DNA of 64,000 nucleotides, from contig CALJWL010000054.1 in assembly GCA_937974565.1 (NCBI GenBank), positions 1 through 64,000 on the forward strand, read 5' to 3'. Positions 46,401 through 56,260 of the stretch are shown here, piece by piece. The position numbers were made by a program, and so were the translations under genes. Source of the DNA: an uncultured Arenicella sp. (GTDB lineage Bacteria; Pseudomonadota; Gammaproteobacteria; Arenicellales; Arenicellaceae). The notes beneath the pieces are model-generated. The model saw only the letters and a list, made by a program, of their open reading frames with translations. It searched no databases and was not told where the DNA came from. Every line of letters begins with the position of its first letter. Position 1 is the stretch's first letter.

Positions 46401-47968
46401 GGTCGTGGCCCCGTAAGTGTTGAGAAAAATGGCATGGCGCGTTCACGCTCAACGCAACGGGCATCGATGTCAGTAAGAGACGTGTTGTGAACGAAATTGC
46501 TCACCAAGGTGCTTGCGCAGCCTCTGGCCGCCACGCCATGTCCGTGTGCGGGTACGACGACGTGCTTCGTGTTACCTAGCATGTTGGCAGCCATATCGCC
46601 GTTTTCTGGGGGAGTGACTGGGTCAGTTGCGCCAGACAATACGAGTACCGGAACCTCGCTTTCAAACGGTGTGAAAAAGTCTTCATCAACCGGCCCCTTA
46701 GGCCAATGGTCGCAAGTGACTTTCATTGCTTGCGACATTTTGCGGCCAATTAATGTGCCATCAGCCTGTGCAACATCTTCTTCTGTTACAAAAGGCGCGT
46801 CTTCGGCACAAACAACCGAATTGTGCATTCCCGTTGCAAATTGACCCGTAAAAATTTCTTTAGCTTGAATGATTTGAGCTGCCACGAACGCGTAGTTTCC
46901 GTGTTGTGCTTCGCTAAGCAGTATTGGAATTAAAGCACGCTGTTCCGTGCTATAGAGCATTAACCGCAGGGCCACCAACAGGCTGTCTTCTGTAAAGGTG
47001 TAGTTGGTTGGCTGCGCGGTGAGCGGGTGTGGCACGGTGACGCTCAGACTCTGAGTTTCGAACCGCTGTTGTAATTCAATAAAAATGCGCCGCAAATTGC
47101 CATGCGTTGCCTTACATGCGTCACTTTCAAGGCAGCGCTGAGTGAGTTGCTCAAAGCCGTCTTCCCATCGGCGGGCGATTTCACCGCCAGCCAGGTTTAG
47201 ACCAATTGGAGTGACGCCATCAAGCACGACTGAACGCGTGTTAGCCGGGTATTTACGTAGGTAGTGTTGGGCAACTCGGGTGCCGTAAGACACCCCATAA
47301 ATATTAAGTTGCGTATAGCCTGCGGCAGCGCGCATTGCTTCAAGGTCATCCACTGCGATGCTGGTGGTGTAAAAGCGTAGGTCGTTATTTTCAGACAGCT
47401 TGTTGACGCACTTTTTAGTCTGCTGTCTAACCAGTGCAAGATCGAAACCACTCTCCTCTTCTGGCGGCGCATCGCAGGTAAGTAAATTCGACCGCCCAGT
47501 GCCGCGTTGATCTAATATGATTAAGTCTCGTTTTTTGCGTATTTCATTAAACGCCGAGCTGTACGACATTGCCATATCGATGGATGAGCCACCAGGGCCA
47601 CCTTGTATGATCGTAAAGGCATCGGGTTCTGGTTCTGGCGAATGCGAGAGCAGTTTGATAACGGATAAGTCGATGAGCCTGCTGTTCTTATCGTTGGGGT
47701 TTTCATGGCGTTGAAGGGTTGCGCACTGAGCGTCCATTTCATAAGCCTCGACAGTGACTGTACAGCGTTTAAATTCAAGTGTATCAACAGTGGCATTGAG
47801 TTCATTGGTTGCGTGCGCAGGGCCGCTGGTTAATGCAACCATTAAGACTGAACTGAATAATGCTGGGCCAATTAAAGACAGCTTTAATTGGCGACCCAGT
47901 GATGGCAAAAGGGTGAAAGTTGACGTTATTCCTTGCCTAACTCTCTGCTTAAGGGTGTTTTTTTTCAT
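46397..47968 (-). CDS. Exported alpha/beta hydrolase, peptidase family S33 (tripeptidyl aminopeptidase-like)
   Basis: 523 residues. A long basic N-terminus leads into a hydrophobic signal ending in GPAHA before TNELN. The hydrolase fold is marked by IQGGPGGSS (oxyanion loop), LDQRGTGRSNLLTC and the nucleophile elbow YGVSYGTRVAQ; the catalytic Asp is in LSGATDPVTPPENG and the His in VVPAHGHGVAA. Two Cys pairs fit disulphides in the exported protein. Homologues remove N-terminal amino acids or tripeptides. It is the first gene of the operon with the ABC-2 exporter and is divergent from tex. Confidence 0.9.
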   Translation of the reverse strand: MKKNTLKQRVRQGITSTFTLLPSLGRQLKLSLIGPALFSSVLMVALTSGPAHATNELNATVDTLEFKRCTVTVEAYEMDAQCATLQRHENPNDKNSRLIDLSVIKLLSHSPEPEPDAFTIIQGGPGGSSIDMAMSYSSAFNEIRKKRDLIILDQRGTGRSNLLTCDAPPEEESGFDLALVRQQTKKCVNKLSENNDLRFYTTSIAVDDLEAMRAAAGYTQLNIYGVSYGTRVAQHYLRKYPANTRSVVLDGVTPIGLNLAGGEIARRWEDGFEQLTQRCLESDACKATHGNLRRIFIELQQRFETQSLSVTVPHPLTAQPTNYTFTEDSLLVALRLMLYSTEQRALIPILLSEAQHGNYAFVAAQIIQAKEIFTGQFATGMHNSVVCAEDAPFVTEEDVAQADGTLIGRKMSQAMKVTCDHWPKGPVDEDFFTPFESEVPVLVLSGATDPVTPPENGDMAANMLGNTKHVVVPAHGHGVAARGCASTLVSNFVHNTSLTDIDARCVERERAMPFFSTLTGPRP

Positions 47969-48337
47969 TACTGACTGGCTCCATAATACCGTTGTCGGGT
48001 GTTAGTGGTTACTTGTTAGCAGCAAATAGGTGGCTGTTGGCCATCTACAGAGTGTTTAATGTCGAACTCGACGAGGTGAAATTAACACATCCTTGGCTTA
48101 ATAAAACCTCTTGTCTGTCATTCGTCGTACTTTGGTCACACCGCTGTCGTGCGTTGTCTTGCGCTGTCATGTCAGTGTCACACGCTATTCGTAAGAAAGT
48201 GAATGTTTTTATTACCAACTGACTTTACTTCTCATAACGAATGATTATTGATCGCAGATTTAAATTGCAGTTGAATCATAGTCGAGCAGACTTGATAATC
48301 ACGCCCTAATTTTAAAAGTAAAAGTACCACGCCATTC
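47969..48337. other. Non-coding region between the divergent S33 hydrolase and tex genes
   Basis: 369 bases that must contain two divergent promoters. A 76-codon plus-strand frame (47992-48222) has no ribosome site or family pattern. I see no hairpin or repeat worth naming. Confidence 0.45.
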
Positions 48338-50686
48338 ATGTTGTCTATTGAAAAACGAATTGCCGAAGAACTATCACAAACTTCGACCCCAGTTAAACAG
48401 GCCCAAGTTTCTGCCGCAATCACTTTGCTTGATGAAGGTGCCACGGTGCCGTTTATTTCACGATACCGAAAAGAGGTAACTGGAGGGTTGGATGACACTC
48501 AGTTACGCAGCCTTGAAGAGCGTTTAAAGTACTTGCGTGAATTAGAAGAGCGTCGAGTCAGTGTCCTGAAAAGTATTGAAGAGCAAGGTAAGTTAACCGA
48601 CGATCTTAGTGCGGCGGTTATGTCGGCTGAAACAAAAACTGTGCTGGAGGATTTATATCTTCCATACAAAAAAAAGCGACGCACCAAAGGGCAAATAGCC
48701 ATTAAAGCCGGCTTAGAACCATTGGCAGACGCTCTATTGGCAGATGCCATGCTGGTGCCTGAAGACGAAGCCGTGTCTTATATTAACGAGTCTGAAGAAA
48801 CCCCCGTAGCGGATGTGAAGGCGGCATTAGATGGCGCTAAAGCCATACTGATGGAGCGCTTTGCTGAGGATGCCGCTCTATTAAATGAGATACGAACCTA
48901 TTTAGAAGACAAGGCCGTTGTGAGCGTCAGCGTAGCCAAAGATAAAGAGCAAGAAGGCGCTAAATTTCGTGATTACTTTGATTACCAAGAGCCATATAAA
49001 AGCATCCCTTCACATAGAGCGCTAGCGATATTTCGTGGACGCAACGAAAGCATTTTGATGTCGAATCTGGATATTGAAGCGCCTGAAGGTGGTTGGGTTG
49101 GCGACTTAGCGCACCCATGTGAAAAAATGATTGCCAAACGCTTTCATATCTCAGTGCAGGGACGGCCCGCTGATAAATGGCTGGCTCAGGTGGTGAGTTG
49201 GACATGGCGTATCAAAGTGCTGCTGCACATCAGTGGCGATTTGATGATGAAGTTAAAAGAGAAAGCAGAAACAGAAGCGATACGTGTTTTCTCAATGAAC
49301 TTAAAAGACTTATTGCTTGCGGCACCAGCGGGCGCCAAAGCAACCATTGGTTTGGACCCCGGCCTGCGTACTGGCGTAAAAATAGCGGTCGTGGATAATA
49401 CTGGTCAATACAAAGACCAAGGCACGATTTATCCGCATGCACCTAAAAACCAGTGGGATCAATCCATTGCCGAACTGGCCGTTTTGGCAAAAAAACACGG
49501 CGCCGCGTTGATCGCCATTGGTAATGGCACGGCTTCGCGAGAAACCGATAAATTGGCGGGCGATTTAATCAAGCGTCACCCAGAATTAAAGCTGCAAAAA
49601 GTAATGGTCAATGAGGCTGGTGCTTCGGTGTATTCGGCTTCTGAATTTGCCGCCAAAGAGTTTCCCGATTTAGACGTGACTATCCGCGGTGCGGTATCCA
49701 TTGCTCGTCGTTTGCAGGATCCGTTGGCTGAGCTTGTAAAGATTGAGCCAAAGTCGATTGGTGTTGGGCAATACCAGCACGATGTGAATCAGTATCAGCT
49801 TGGTCGCCAATTAGACGTGGTCATCGAAGATTGCGTAAACGACGTGGGCGTTGACTTGAATATGGCGTCCATGCCTTTGCTTAAACGCGTCTCTGGATTG
49901 AATGAAACCATAGCCACCAATATCGTTAACTATCGAAACCTGAATGGTGAGTTTAAGAGCCGAGATGCGCTTAAAGAAGTACCAAGACTGGGCGACAAGA
50001 CTTTCGAGCAAGCGGCTGGTTTCTTACGCATAGTGTCGGATAATGCTAACCCTCTTGACGCGTCAGGCGTACACCCAGAAGCGTATTCTGTGGTTGAGTC
50101 AATAGCGCACAATAACGACCGTGAAATCAATTCAATCATTGGCGATACGGCGTTCTTAAAATCTTTGCGCCCAGAAGACTACACGTCTGAACAGTTTGGT
50201 GTACCCACAATCACCGACATCATTAAAGAGTTAGACAAACCTGGTCGTGACCCTAGGCCTGAGTTTAAAACCGCCAACCTCAAAGACGGCGTAGAAACAA
50301 TTAAAGACTTAGTTGAAGATATGGTCCTTGAAGGCACGGTCACCAATGTGACTAATTTTGGGGCGTTTGTGGACATCGGCGTGCATCAAGATGGGTTGGT
50401 ACACATCTCATGTTTGGCCGATAAGTTCATTGAAGACCCGCATACCGTTGTCAAGGCAGGGCAAATTGTTAAGGTTAAGGTAATGGAAGTTGATGTGGTG
50501 AGAAAGCGCATTGCATTGACTATGCGGTTGCAAGACACCAAGCAAGACCAACGCGATCGTGGCGCTGGCAAACGTGGTGGTGATAAAGGCAGCGCAAAGC
50601 CCAGAGTAAATCAGCAACAGTTTAAACAAAAACCAACGGCGAATAATGCGATGGCGGCTAAGCTGGCGGCGGCGTTTAAAAAGTAA
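48338..50686 (+). CDS. tex: Transcription accessory protein Tex
   Basis: 782 residues, the family length. Order of domains: helical N-terminal region ([20 protein letters not shown]), YqgF-like RNase H fold ([17 protein letters not shown]), helix-hairpin-helix units ([18 protein letters not shown]) and a C-terminal S1 RNA-binding domain ([29 protein letters not shown]). The tail is basic and rich in Gly, Gln and Ala. Tex binds nucleic acids and acts with RNA polymerase; it is the bacterial relative of Spt6. A single gene with no obvious operon partner. Confidence 0.97.
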   Translation: MLSIEKRIAEELSQTSTPVKQAQVSAAITLLDEGATVPFISRYRKEVTGGLDDTQLRSLEERLKYLRELEERRVSVLKSIEEQGKLTDDLSAAVMSAETKTVLEDLYLPYKKKRRTKGQIAIKAGLEPLADALLADAMLVPEDEAVSYINESEETPVADVKAALDGAKAILMERFAEDAALLNEIRTYLEDKAVVSVSVAKDKEQEGAKFRDYFDYQEPYKSIPSHRALAIFRGRNESILMSNLDIEAPEGGWVGDLAHPCEKMIAKRFHISVQGRPADKWLAQVVSWTWRIKVLLHISGDLMMKLKEKAETEAIRVFSMNLKDLLLAAPAGAKATIGLDPGLRTGVKIAVVDNTGQYKDQGTIYPHAPKNQWDQSIAELAVLAKKHGAALIAIGNGTASRETDKLAGDLIKRHPELKLQKVMVNEAGASVYSASEFAAKEFPDLDVTIRGAVSIARRLQDPLAELVKIEPKSIGVGQYQHDVNQYQLGRQLDVVIEDCVNDVGVDLNMASMPLLKRVSGLNETIATNIVNYRNLNGEFKSRDALKEVPRLGDKTFEQAAGFLRIVSDNANPLDASGVHPEAYSVVESIAHNNDREINSIIGDTAFLKSLRPEDYTSEQFGVPTITDIIKELDKPGRDPRPEFKTANLKDGVETIKDLVEDMVLEGTVTNVTNFGAFVDIGVHQDGLVHISCLADKFIEDPHTVVKAGQIVKVKVMEVDVVRKRIALTMRLQDTKQDQRDRGAGKRGGDKGSAKPRVNQQQFKQKPTANNAMAAKLAAAFKK

Positions 50687-50892
50687 CGTATACTGGATCG
50701 CATATACTGGATTGAGAAACGCAGCGTTATACTTACAGAGTGAAAATAACGCTGTTTTAGCCGTTGTAAATACTCGGCCTTTACCACCGCGGTTGTTGAT
50801 GGGCATTGGGGCGCACCTAAGAAGCCCCAGTTATTTGCGATACTCTAGAATATGATGGATTTTTAAGTTGATTCTATGTAAACGTTGAGCCA

Positions 50893-52224
50893 ATGTTAAA
50901 ACGATTGATACAACCTTGGGTTGCTAGGTGCTTTGCAAGTACTGCCTGGTTACGCTTGCGTCGAGCTACTGCTTCGTTGCGCAACACGGTCGATGGTGGC
51001 AAACATGGCGTTTTAGTGTTTATCCGCACAGACGACCCCTATAGTTATTTATTGCTTCAAGTCTTAGGTGAATTTCGATCTCGTTTTCAGGTTCAGCTGT
51101 CGTTTTACGTTGTGTCGGATCTACAACGTGATATGTATCCTGAGCCAGAAAAGTGGCGACAAAATGCCATTACGGATGCGCGCTTACTTGCGGGCTTGTA
51201 TAGATTAAATTTTCCTGAACGTAAGACCATCACCGCAAGCGAAGAAGGTAAAGAGGGTGAGCTAATCGGTCGAACGCGTGACGTTAGCGAGCATTTGGTT
51301 ATGCTTCAAGATGCTGAAGATTTTATCGAACAGGCCCTAGTGGTGTTAACGGCTTACTGGGCCGGTGAAAAGTTGGAAGTCCATGATTCAACGCGGGCTA
51401 ACACTGGCCGTGAAACCGCCAAAATAGCGTTAATAAAAAACGACCAGCTTCTAAGGCAGTTGGGCCACTATTTTAGTGCCACGTTATTGTATCAAGGTGA
51501 ATGGTATTGGGGGCTTGATCGTCTGGATCACCTTGAACACAGGCTTAATGATAAAAGCCTTAGTAGAACCGATAATACCGTGGTGTATGATTTAACCAGC
51601 AGACACCTTTGCTCGCCGCACCGCCATCGTGCGGAACGTGCAACGACAGTGCCTCTGGAGATGTATTTTTCCGCTCGCAGCCCGTACTCTTATCTTGGTT
51701 TGGAAAAAGCCTACGCGATTGCCAAGCATCATGGCGTGGAACTGAAGATAAAATTGGTGCTGCCTATGATGATGCGAGGGATGAATGTCCCATCCGCTAA
51801 AAAATGGTATATTTTTTCTGACACAGCAAGAGAGGCCAGAAAGGTTGGGTTGCCTTATGGTTTTGTGGCCGACCCTTTAGGGCTTGCCGTTGAACGTTGT
51901 TATGCGTTGTTTGATTACGCTCGTTCCCAAGGCAAGGAAGCTGAATACTTATTGAGTTTTGCTCGTGCGGTTAATACACAGGGGATTAACGCCGAATCGA
52001 ATGGTGGCATGCGTTTGATTGTTGAACGTGCTGGTCTGCAATGGAAGGTGGCTAGAGGTTTACTTTCCAATCAAGATTGGCGTGAGGAAGTTAATGGCAA
52101 TTATAATGAGTTAAGTGAATTAGGGCTTTGGGGAGTACCTTGCTTTAAGTTCGGCAGTTTTGTGGTTTGGGGGCAAGATCGCCTCGAATTTATTGAGCAA
52201 AAAATTTGCAGCGCCACGCCTTAG
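50893..52224 (+). CDS. Tandem DsbA/HCCA-isomerase-fold protein
   Basis: 443 residues made of two thioredoxin-fold modules with helical insertions. Module 1 starts at VFIRTDDPYSYLLLQVL (about 42) and ends GEWYWGLDRLDHLEHRL (about 215). Module 2 starts at EMYFSARSPYSYLGLEKAY (about 255) and ends with the cis-Pro motif GVPCFKFGSFVVWGQDRL. Both have PYSYL in the place of the DsbA CxxC, so they match the 2-hydroxychromene-2-carboxylate isomerase/kappa glutathione transferase branch rather than oxidoreductases. No signal peptide is seen; the N-terminus is basic. The function is unknown. A secreted beta-helix protein is encoded 130 bases downstream. Confidence 0.8.
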   Translation: MLKRLIQPWVARCFASTAWLRLRRATASLRNTVDGGKHGVLVFIRTDDPYSYLLLQVLGEFRSRFQVQLSFYVVSDLQRDMYPEPEKWRQNAITDARLLAGLYRLNFPERKTITASEEGKEGELIGRTRDVSEHLVMLQDAEDFIEQALVVLTAYWAGEKLEVHDSTRANTGRETAKIALIKNDQLLRQLGHYFSATLLYQGEWYWGLDRLDHLEHRLNDKSLSRTDNTVVYDLTSRHLCSPHRHRAERATTVPLEMYFSARSPYSYLGLEKAYAIAKHHGVELKIKLVLPMMMRGMNVPSAKKWYIFSDTAREARKVGLPYGFVADPLGLAVERCYALFDYARSQGKEAEYLLSFARAVNTQGINAESNGGMRLIVERAGLQWKVARGLLSNQDWREEVNGNYNELSELGLWGVPCFKFGSFVVWGQDRLEFIEQKICSATP

Positions 52225-52356
52225 TGCCTCCGACGCTATTATTGCCCCCCCCGATGGTATTACTCAGACAATAGACCTTACTTGTAAACCGGTTGTCACA
52301 CATATGCCTTAGAATTTTCTTATTCAATGCGACCAACCCACACTCTTTATCTGACC

Positions 52357-53631
52357 ATGAAGCAAATTTTACTGTCGGTTGTTGCGTGCATTTGCATTTC
52401 AGCAAGCTCAAGCGCAACAGCAAAAAACATTATCCATGTAGAAAATGGCCATAACAGCGGTGCGGGTTCTTTACGTGCGGCTCTAGAGAGCGGCGCATCG
52501 GTCATTCATATACCCAGCTCAATCTCGTCTATTACTGTCAAGCAGCCATTAGAGTACTCGGGCAATAGCATACGCATCAACGGCAACCATCAAACCATTG
52601 ACGCATCAGCTTTGCAAGGCAATGATACTATTTTCTCTATTTCTTCAGCCACCAACATTTCTATTAGTAATCTGCGCCTGGTCGGAAATGCTTTCGAAGT
52701 AAATCAAAACCCGGCTTCTGCCGTTGGAGGAAAAGGAATTTTTGTTAACGTACCAGTCAGTAGTCAAGGCATTGTTAAATTAGTACTTAATCACGTCACT
52801 GTCTCTGGTGTGGGCAATCATGGCGTACACGTATCAGACTGCACCTTACTTGATGATTGTGGTGCTGGCAGTGGTGGTGCGGGTCAAGGGTCAGCGGCAT
52901 CAGTGCAGGTGAAACTAAATCAAGTTGTAATAACCGACGTTGGGTTTGGTAAGCAGGACGCTGACGGCGTTCGTGTGGACGAGCGCGGTGAAGGCAATAT
53001 CTATTTTACGGTTAAAGATTCCGTGTTCAGCAACGTGGGGGCCGACGGCATTGAACTGGATGAAGGAGGGCAAGGCGACATTGTGGCTGACGTTCGTGGC
53101 AGTGTGTTTCAAAATAATGGAGAGTATTGCGCGCTTATCCCTTTTCTCGAGGCAGGACCTTGTGATGATGACGGCGACGCCGATGTGGATGATGGTTTTG
53201 ACATTGATGAAGCCGGCGCCGGCTCGATCTACGTGAGTGTCAGAGAGTCTCAGATTAACAATAACTTCGATGAAGGCTTAGACTTCGATGAAGAAGGGCC
53301 TGGTAACATCGTTATGCGTCTTGAAAATGTGATAACGCTGTCCAACGTTGACGAAGGCATCAAGGCCTCTGAAGAAGACGAAGGCAATTTGGTTGCCACT
53401 TTACGAAAGGTCAGTGTTGCTAATAATAACGGCCGAAAAGAGGCGGTTGAATTGGAAGAGGAGAGTGGCGGTAATGTCCATGTTGTCATTCGCGATTCAA
53501 CCTTCGTGGGTGGCGACAAAGAAGCGCTTAAAGTCGAGCAGCAGGGTGCGGGCAGCGGTCGGCTAAAAGTTCGAAGGTCAAAACTTGATGAAATTGATAC
53601 CGATGGTATTTCTGAGATTGATGTAAATTAA
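52357..53631 (+). CDS. Secreted acidic right-handed beta-helix protein with 27-residue repeats
   Basis: 424 residues from the ATG at 52357 (MKQILLSVVACICISASSS), with a signal peptide ending near SATA. Residues 25-200 fit a parallel beta-helix of the pectate-lyase type (GAGSLRAALESGASVIHIPSS; INGNHQTIDASAL). From residue 203 to the end a repeat with an exact 27-residue step occurs: units begin DG, DG, DG, EG, EG, EA, EA, DG at residues 203, 230, 279, 306, 333, 362, 389 and 416. A 22-residue Cys-containing insertion sits in unit 2 and a two-residue insertion in unit 5. Each unit has an acidic cluster, a Gly-x-Gly and a beta strand. No catalytic residues are recognised; the acidic turns could bind calcium. 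Confidence 0.8.
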   Translation: MKQILLSVVACICISASSSATAKNIIHVENGHNSGAGSLRAALESGASVIHIPSSISSITVKQPLEYSGNSIRINGNHQTIDASALQGNDTIFSISSATNISISNLRLVGNAFEVNQNPASAVGGKGIFVNVPVSSQGIVKLVLNHVTVSGVGNHGVHVSDCTLLDDCGAGSGGAGQGSAASVQVKLNQVVITDVGFGKQDADGVRVDERGEGNIYFTVKDSVFSNVGADGIELDEGGQGDIVADVRGSVFQNNGEYCALIPFLEAGPCDDDGDADVDDGFDIDEAGAGSIYVSVRESQINNNFDEGLDFDEEGPGNIVMRLENVITLSNVDEGIKASEEDEGNLVATLRKVSVANNNGRKEAVELEEESGGNVHVVIRDSTFVGGDKEALKVEQQGAGSGRLKVRRSKLDEIDTDGISEIDVN

Positions 53632-53793
53632 AAGCCTTTATGGTATTTCATAATGTTCTAGGCACTTGCTGCGCTTTTTAATAAAAGGAAAGACGGTTCG
53701 GCTTTGCCCTTTTGCCTGCCGCTGTTGTGAAAAACAAGAGATAGGCTCGATAGTGAGACGCTTAAGTTCTATACTTTGTGTCCGTCCACTTTT

Positions 53794-54816
53794 ATGATTC
53801 ACGCCTGTACAACAGATATGGCACTAGGCCCTGAAACTAAAATTTGTTTGGCACCTATGGAAGGCGTAGTAGACGCTGAAATGCGTGCCGTGCTTACGGC
53901 CATTGGCGGTTATGACCGTTGTGTTACTGAGTTTGTGCGTGTAACCGAACAAACGATTCCCGACCATGTCTTTTTTCGTTATTCACCAGAATTAAATAAT
54001 GGAGGAATGACCGCCACGGGTGTGCCAGTCTTCTTACAATTATTAGGCGGAAATGCCAAATGGATGGCCGTGAATGCGGCCCGAGTTGCACAATTGCAGC
54101 CGCCCGGAATTGACCTTAACTTCGGTTGCCCATCCAAAACCGTTAATAAGCGCGAGGGTGGTTCTGTGTTGCTAAAAGAGCCAGAACGTGTGGGCGAAAT
54201 TGTGAGTGCGGTGCGTGATGCCGTTGACCCAGCCATACCAGTAACCGCAAAGATCAGGCTTGGTTTTTCCAACTCAGATGATCTTGAAGAGATCACTGAG
54301 CGAGTATTGCAAGCCGGCGCAAATGAGTTATGCATACATGCCCGAACTAAAGAAGATGGCTATAAGCCCCCAGCGCATTGGCATCAAGTTTCTCGAGTAT
54401 CAGCACAAACGCAGTTAGCGCAGGTGCCACTCATTATTAATGGGGATATCGCCTGTGTCGATTCGGCAGAGCAAGCAATCAAGCGCAGCAATGCTCAGCA
54501 CATCATGCTAGGGCGAGGTGCATTGCGGATGCCTGATCTGGCGATGTTGATTAAATCAAAGTCTAAAGCCGGTCGTGAACGAACGCCTTACCAACCTTTG
54601 GGCTGGGTGGCAATTTTGCAAACGTTGATTGCCTATTTAAATCGATCAACGAACGAACACCCACATTTTGTGGGCAATCGTGCTAAGCAATGGCTTGGGT
54701 TTCTAAAAGTCACCTACCCAGAGGCCGAAACCGCTTTTCAATGCATAAAGCGTTTAAAAGGTGAGAGTGAGGTTATGACCGCATTGAACGGCTGTTTGGG
54801 TCAGGCTGACTTCTAG
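53794..54816 (+). CDS. dusC: tRNA-dihydrouridine synthase (DusC type)
   Basis: 340 residues from the ATG at 53794; a second ATG at 53818 is also possible and neither has a strong ribosome site. The FMN-binding barrel has CLAPMEGVVDAEMRAV, LLGGNAKWMAVNAARV, DLNFGCPSKTVNKREGGS (catalytic Cys in GCPS) and ELCIHARTKEDGYKPPAHW. The ARTKEDGY block is typical of DusC, which reduces U16 of tRNAs. The C-terminal helical tRNA-binding domain is present. The end of the gene overlaps the end of the convergent MOSC gene by 44 bases. Confidence 0.92.
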   Translation: MIHACTTDMALGPETKICLAPMEGVVDAEMRAVLTAIGGYDRCVTEFVRVTEQTIPDHVFFRYSPELNNGGMTATGVPVFLQLLGGNAKWMAVNAARVAQLQPPGIDLNFGCPSKTVNKREGGSVLLKEPERVGEIVSAVRDAVDPAIPVTAKIRLGFSNSDDLEEITERVLQAGANELCIHARTKEDGYKPPAHWHQVSRVSAQTQLAQVPLIINGDIACVDSAEQAIKRSNAQHIMLGRGALRMPDLAMLIKSKSKAGRERTPYQPLGWVAILQTLIAYLNRSTNEHPHFVGNRAKQWLGFLKVTYPEAETAFQCIKRLKGESEVMTALNGCLGQADF

Positions 54817-55612
54817 CAATCAGTTCTACAGCATCTCCGACTCGTATTTTCCCCAGCCCATGATGCAATGCATTTTGACCAAAATAGGTGATTTGTTCGT
54901 GGCGTCTGGTTTTAAGTAAGGCTTGGTTGACGGCCATTTCCTTTTGGCCCGTGTCAGGGTTGACTGATGGAATAATGCACCGCGAACACGGTTTTACCAG
55001 ATTGAACTCAATCTCGCCAACTCGAATGGTCTGCCAACTGTCTTCGGCGTAAGGCGTGGCGCCAGCAATAACGATGTTAGGCCTAAATCGACGCACATCA
55101 ACAGGAACCTCTAAGTGTGAATTGAATTCATCTAATGATTCTTGCGTCACCACCAAGGTAGGAAACCCGTCGGCAAAGGCCACAAGTTCACCAGCCTTAG
55201 CAAAGTCAGTGTTGACGCTGCGAACGGTTCGATTATTAAGACAAACCAGACGACAAGACGTGCCTAAGAATTCACTTAACCAGATCGCCACTGATTCTCC
55301 ACAATCTGAGGCGATGACACTGTCCTTCCAAATTGTAACGTTAATGTCTTTCCGGTCGGTTCCGTTTGATGAGTTTATAAGAATCGACTTATGGCCAACG
55401 GCACTGAGTTTGAGGTTTTGTGTTTGCACGCTTACTTCGGCTTTAAGTAAGCACAACTTAGGGTGTTTACGCTGACTCATAAACACCCCAACGTCATTCA
55501 CTATCATCCATTGTCGGTCGCAATTTGGCCCAAGAGCTGTGTAGTCAAGCTCTTGCACAGAAATTGCCGCCGTTGATTTAACCGGATGTAGGTAAAGTTC
55601 AGAAATATGCAT
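54773..55612 (-). CDS. MOSC domain protein (YcbX-like, no ferredoxin domain)
   Basis: 279 residues from the ATG at 55612, two bases past the end of the neighbouring stop codon region. The N-terminal MOSC beta-barrel begins MHISELYLHPVKS, as in YcbX and eukaryotic mARC. The MOSC domain has VRRFRPNIVI and KPCSRCIIPSVNPDTGQKE, with the molybdenum-ligand Cys in the KPCSRC region. E. coli YcbX has an additional C-terminal 2Fe-2S domain, which is missing here, so electrons must come from a separate protein. The probable role is reduction of N-hydroxylated compounds. The gene overlaps dusC tail to tail. Confidence 0.88.
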   Translation of the reverse strand: MHISELYLHPVKSTAAISVQELDYTALGPNCDRQWMIVNDVGVFMSQRKHPKLCLLKAEVSVQTQNLKLSAVGHKSILINSSNGTDRKDINVTIWKDSVIASDCGESVAIWLSEFLGTSCRLVCLNNRTVRSVNTDFAKAGELVAFADGFPTLVVTQESLDEFNSHLEVPVDVRRFRPNIVIAGATPYAEDSWQTIRVGEIEFNLVKPCSRCIIPSVNPDTGQKEMAVNQALLKTRRHEQITYFGQNALHHGLGKIRVGDAVELIARSQPDPNSRSMRS

Positions 55613-55616
55613 GGCT

Positions 55617-56144
55617 TTAGTTTGAAGTTTCTGATGAAGCAAGTTGTGTGTTTGCTACAGTCTCTTCCATTCTTTCGAACCAGAATAGATCATCATCAGG
55701 TTGAAATGAAAAACGAGTTAACATTCCCGTCAATAACATTAACCAAGCAAAGAGCCCTAACAAGCTTACGCTTTTAAAACTTGGGCTGAATATTTGTTCT
55801 TCAGAAATTAATGTACCACTTTCATTTTCTGTTAGTGTGAGAATGGTTTTATTTTTTATTCCGGCTTGATGCCTCAATGTTGAAAAGCTCTGATATTGTT
55901 TTAAGCCGATTATCACTGACTTAACAATATCTCCTTCGCAATCCTTTCCAGTGTGAACCTCTGTCCAAAAATGTTTTTTTTCAAGTACAAAATCGTTTGA
56001 TATTTCACAATAATAACAAGGGTCTTTAGTAAATTTTACGACATGTTTTGGATGTACTAAAAATTCCCAAATTTCTTGAGGTTTAAATTTACTTTGAAAA
56101 TGAACAATTGTTTTTCTGTATTTTCTTTTACCCTGAAATGACAT
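55617..56144 (-). CDS. Uncharacterised protein with C-terminal membrane segment, possibly SRPBCC-like
   Basis: 175 residues. I do not recognise a family with certainty. The first 125 residues alternate short strands and a helix in an order that resembles START/SRPBCC domains (IVHFQSKFKPQEIWEFLVHPKHVVKF; LTENESGTLISEEQIFSP). A membrane segment (SLLGLFAWLMLLTGML) follows near residues 128-145 and the chain ends in a short acidic tail. The DNA is clearly more AT-rich than its neighbours and the codon use differs, which suggests acquisition. Its stop is five bases from the MOSC gene start, so the two may be co-transcribed. Confidence 0.7.
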   Translation of the reverse strand: MSFQGKRKYRKTIVHFQSKFKPQEIWEFLVHPKHVVKFTKDPCYYCEISNDFVLEKKHFWTEVHTGKDCEGDIVKSVIIGLKQYQSFSTLRHQAGIKNKTILTLTENESGTLISEEQIFSPSFKSVSLLGLFAWLMLLTGMLTRFSFQPDDDLFWFERMEETVANTQLASSETSN

Positions 56145-56260
56145 GAACTAACTCTCTTTAAATTATAATAACTATTGCTGAATGCTCAAAAAATACAATT
56201 TACGAACGCTAAGTTTAGCGGCATGCGTTTGTAGTCTTAAGATCAAGCGCTTTATTAGAT

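Noticed and set aside
47992-48222. 76-codon plus-strand frame between the S33 hydrolase and tex
   Set aside because: Starts inside the divergent promoter region, no ribosome site, no family resemblance.
50690-50720. Short direct repeat (TATACTGGAT twice) after tex
   Set aside because: Only two copies of ten bases; no sign of an insertion target or a repeat array.
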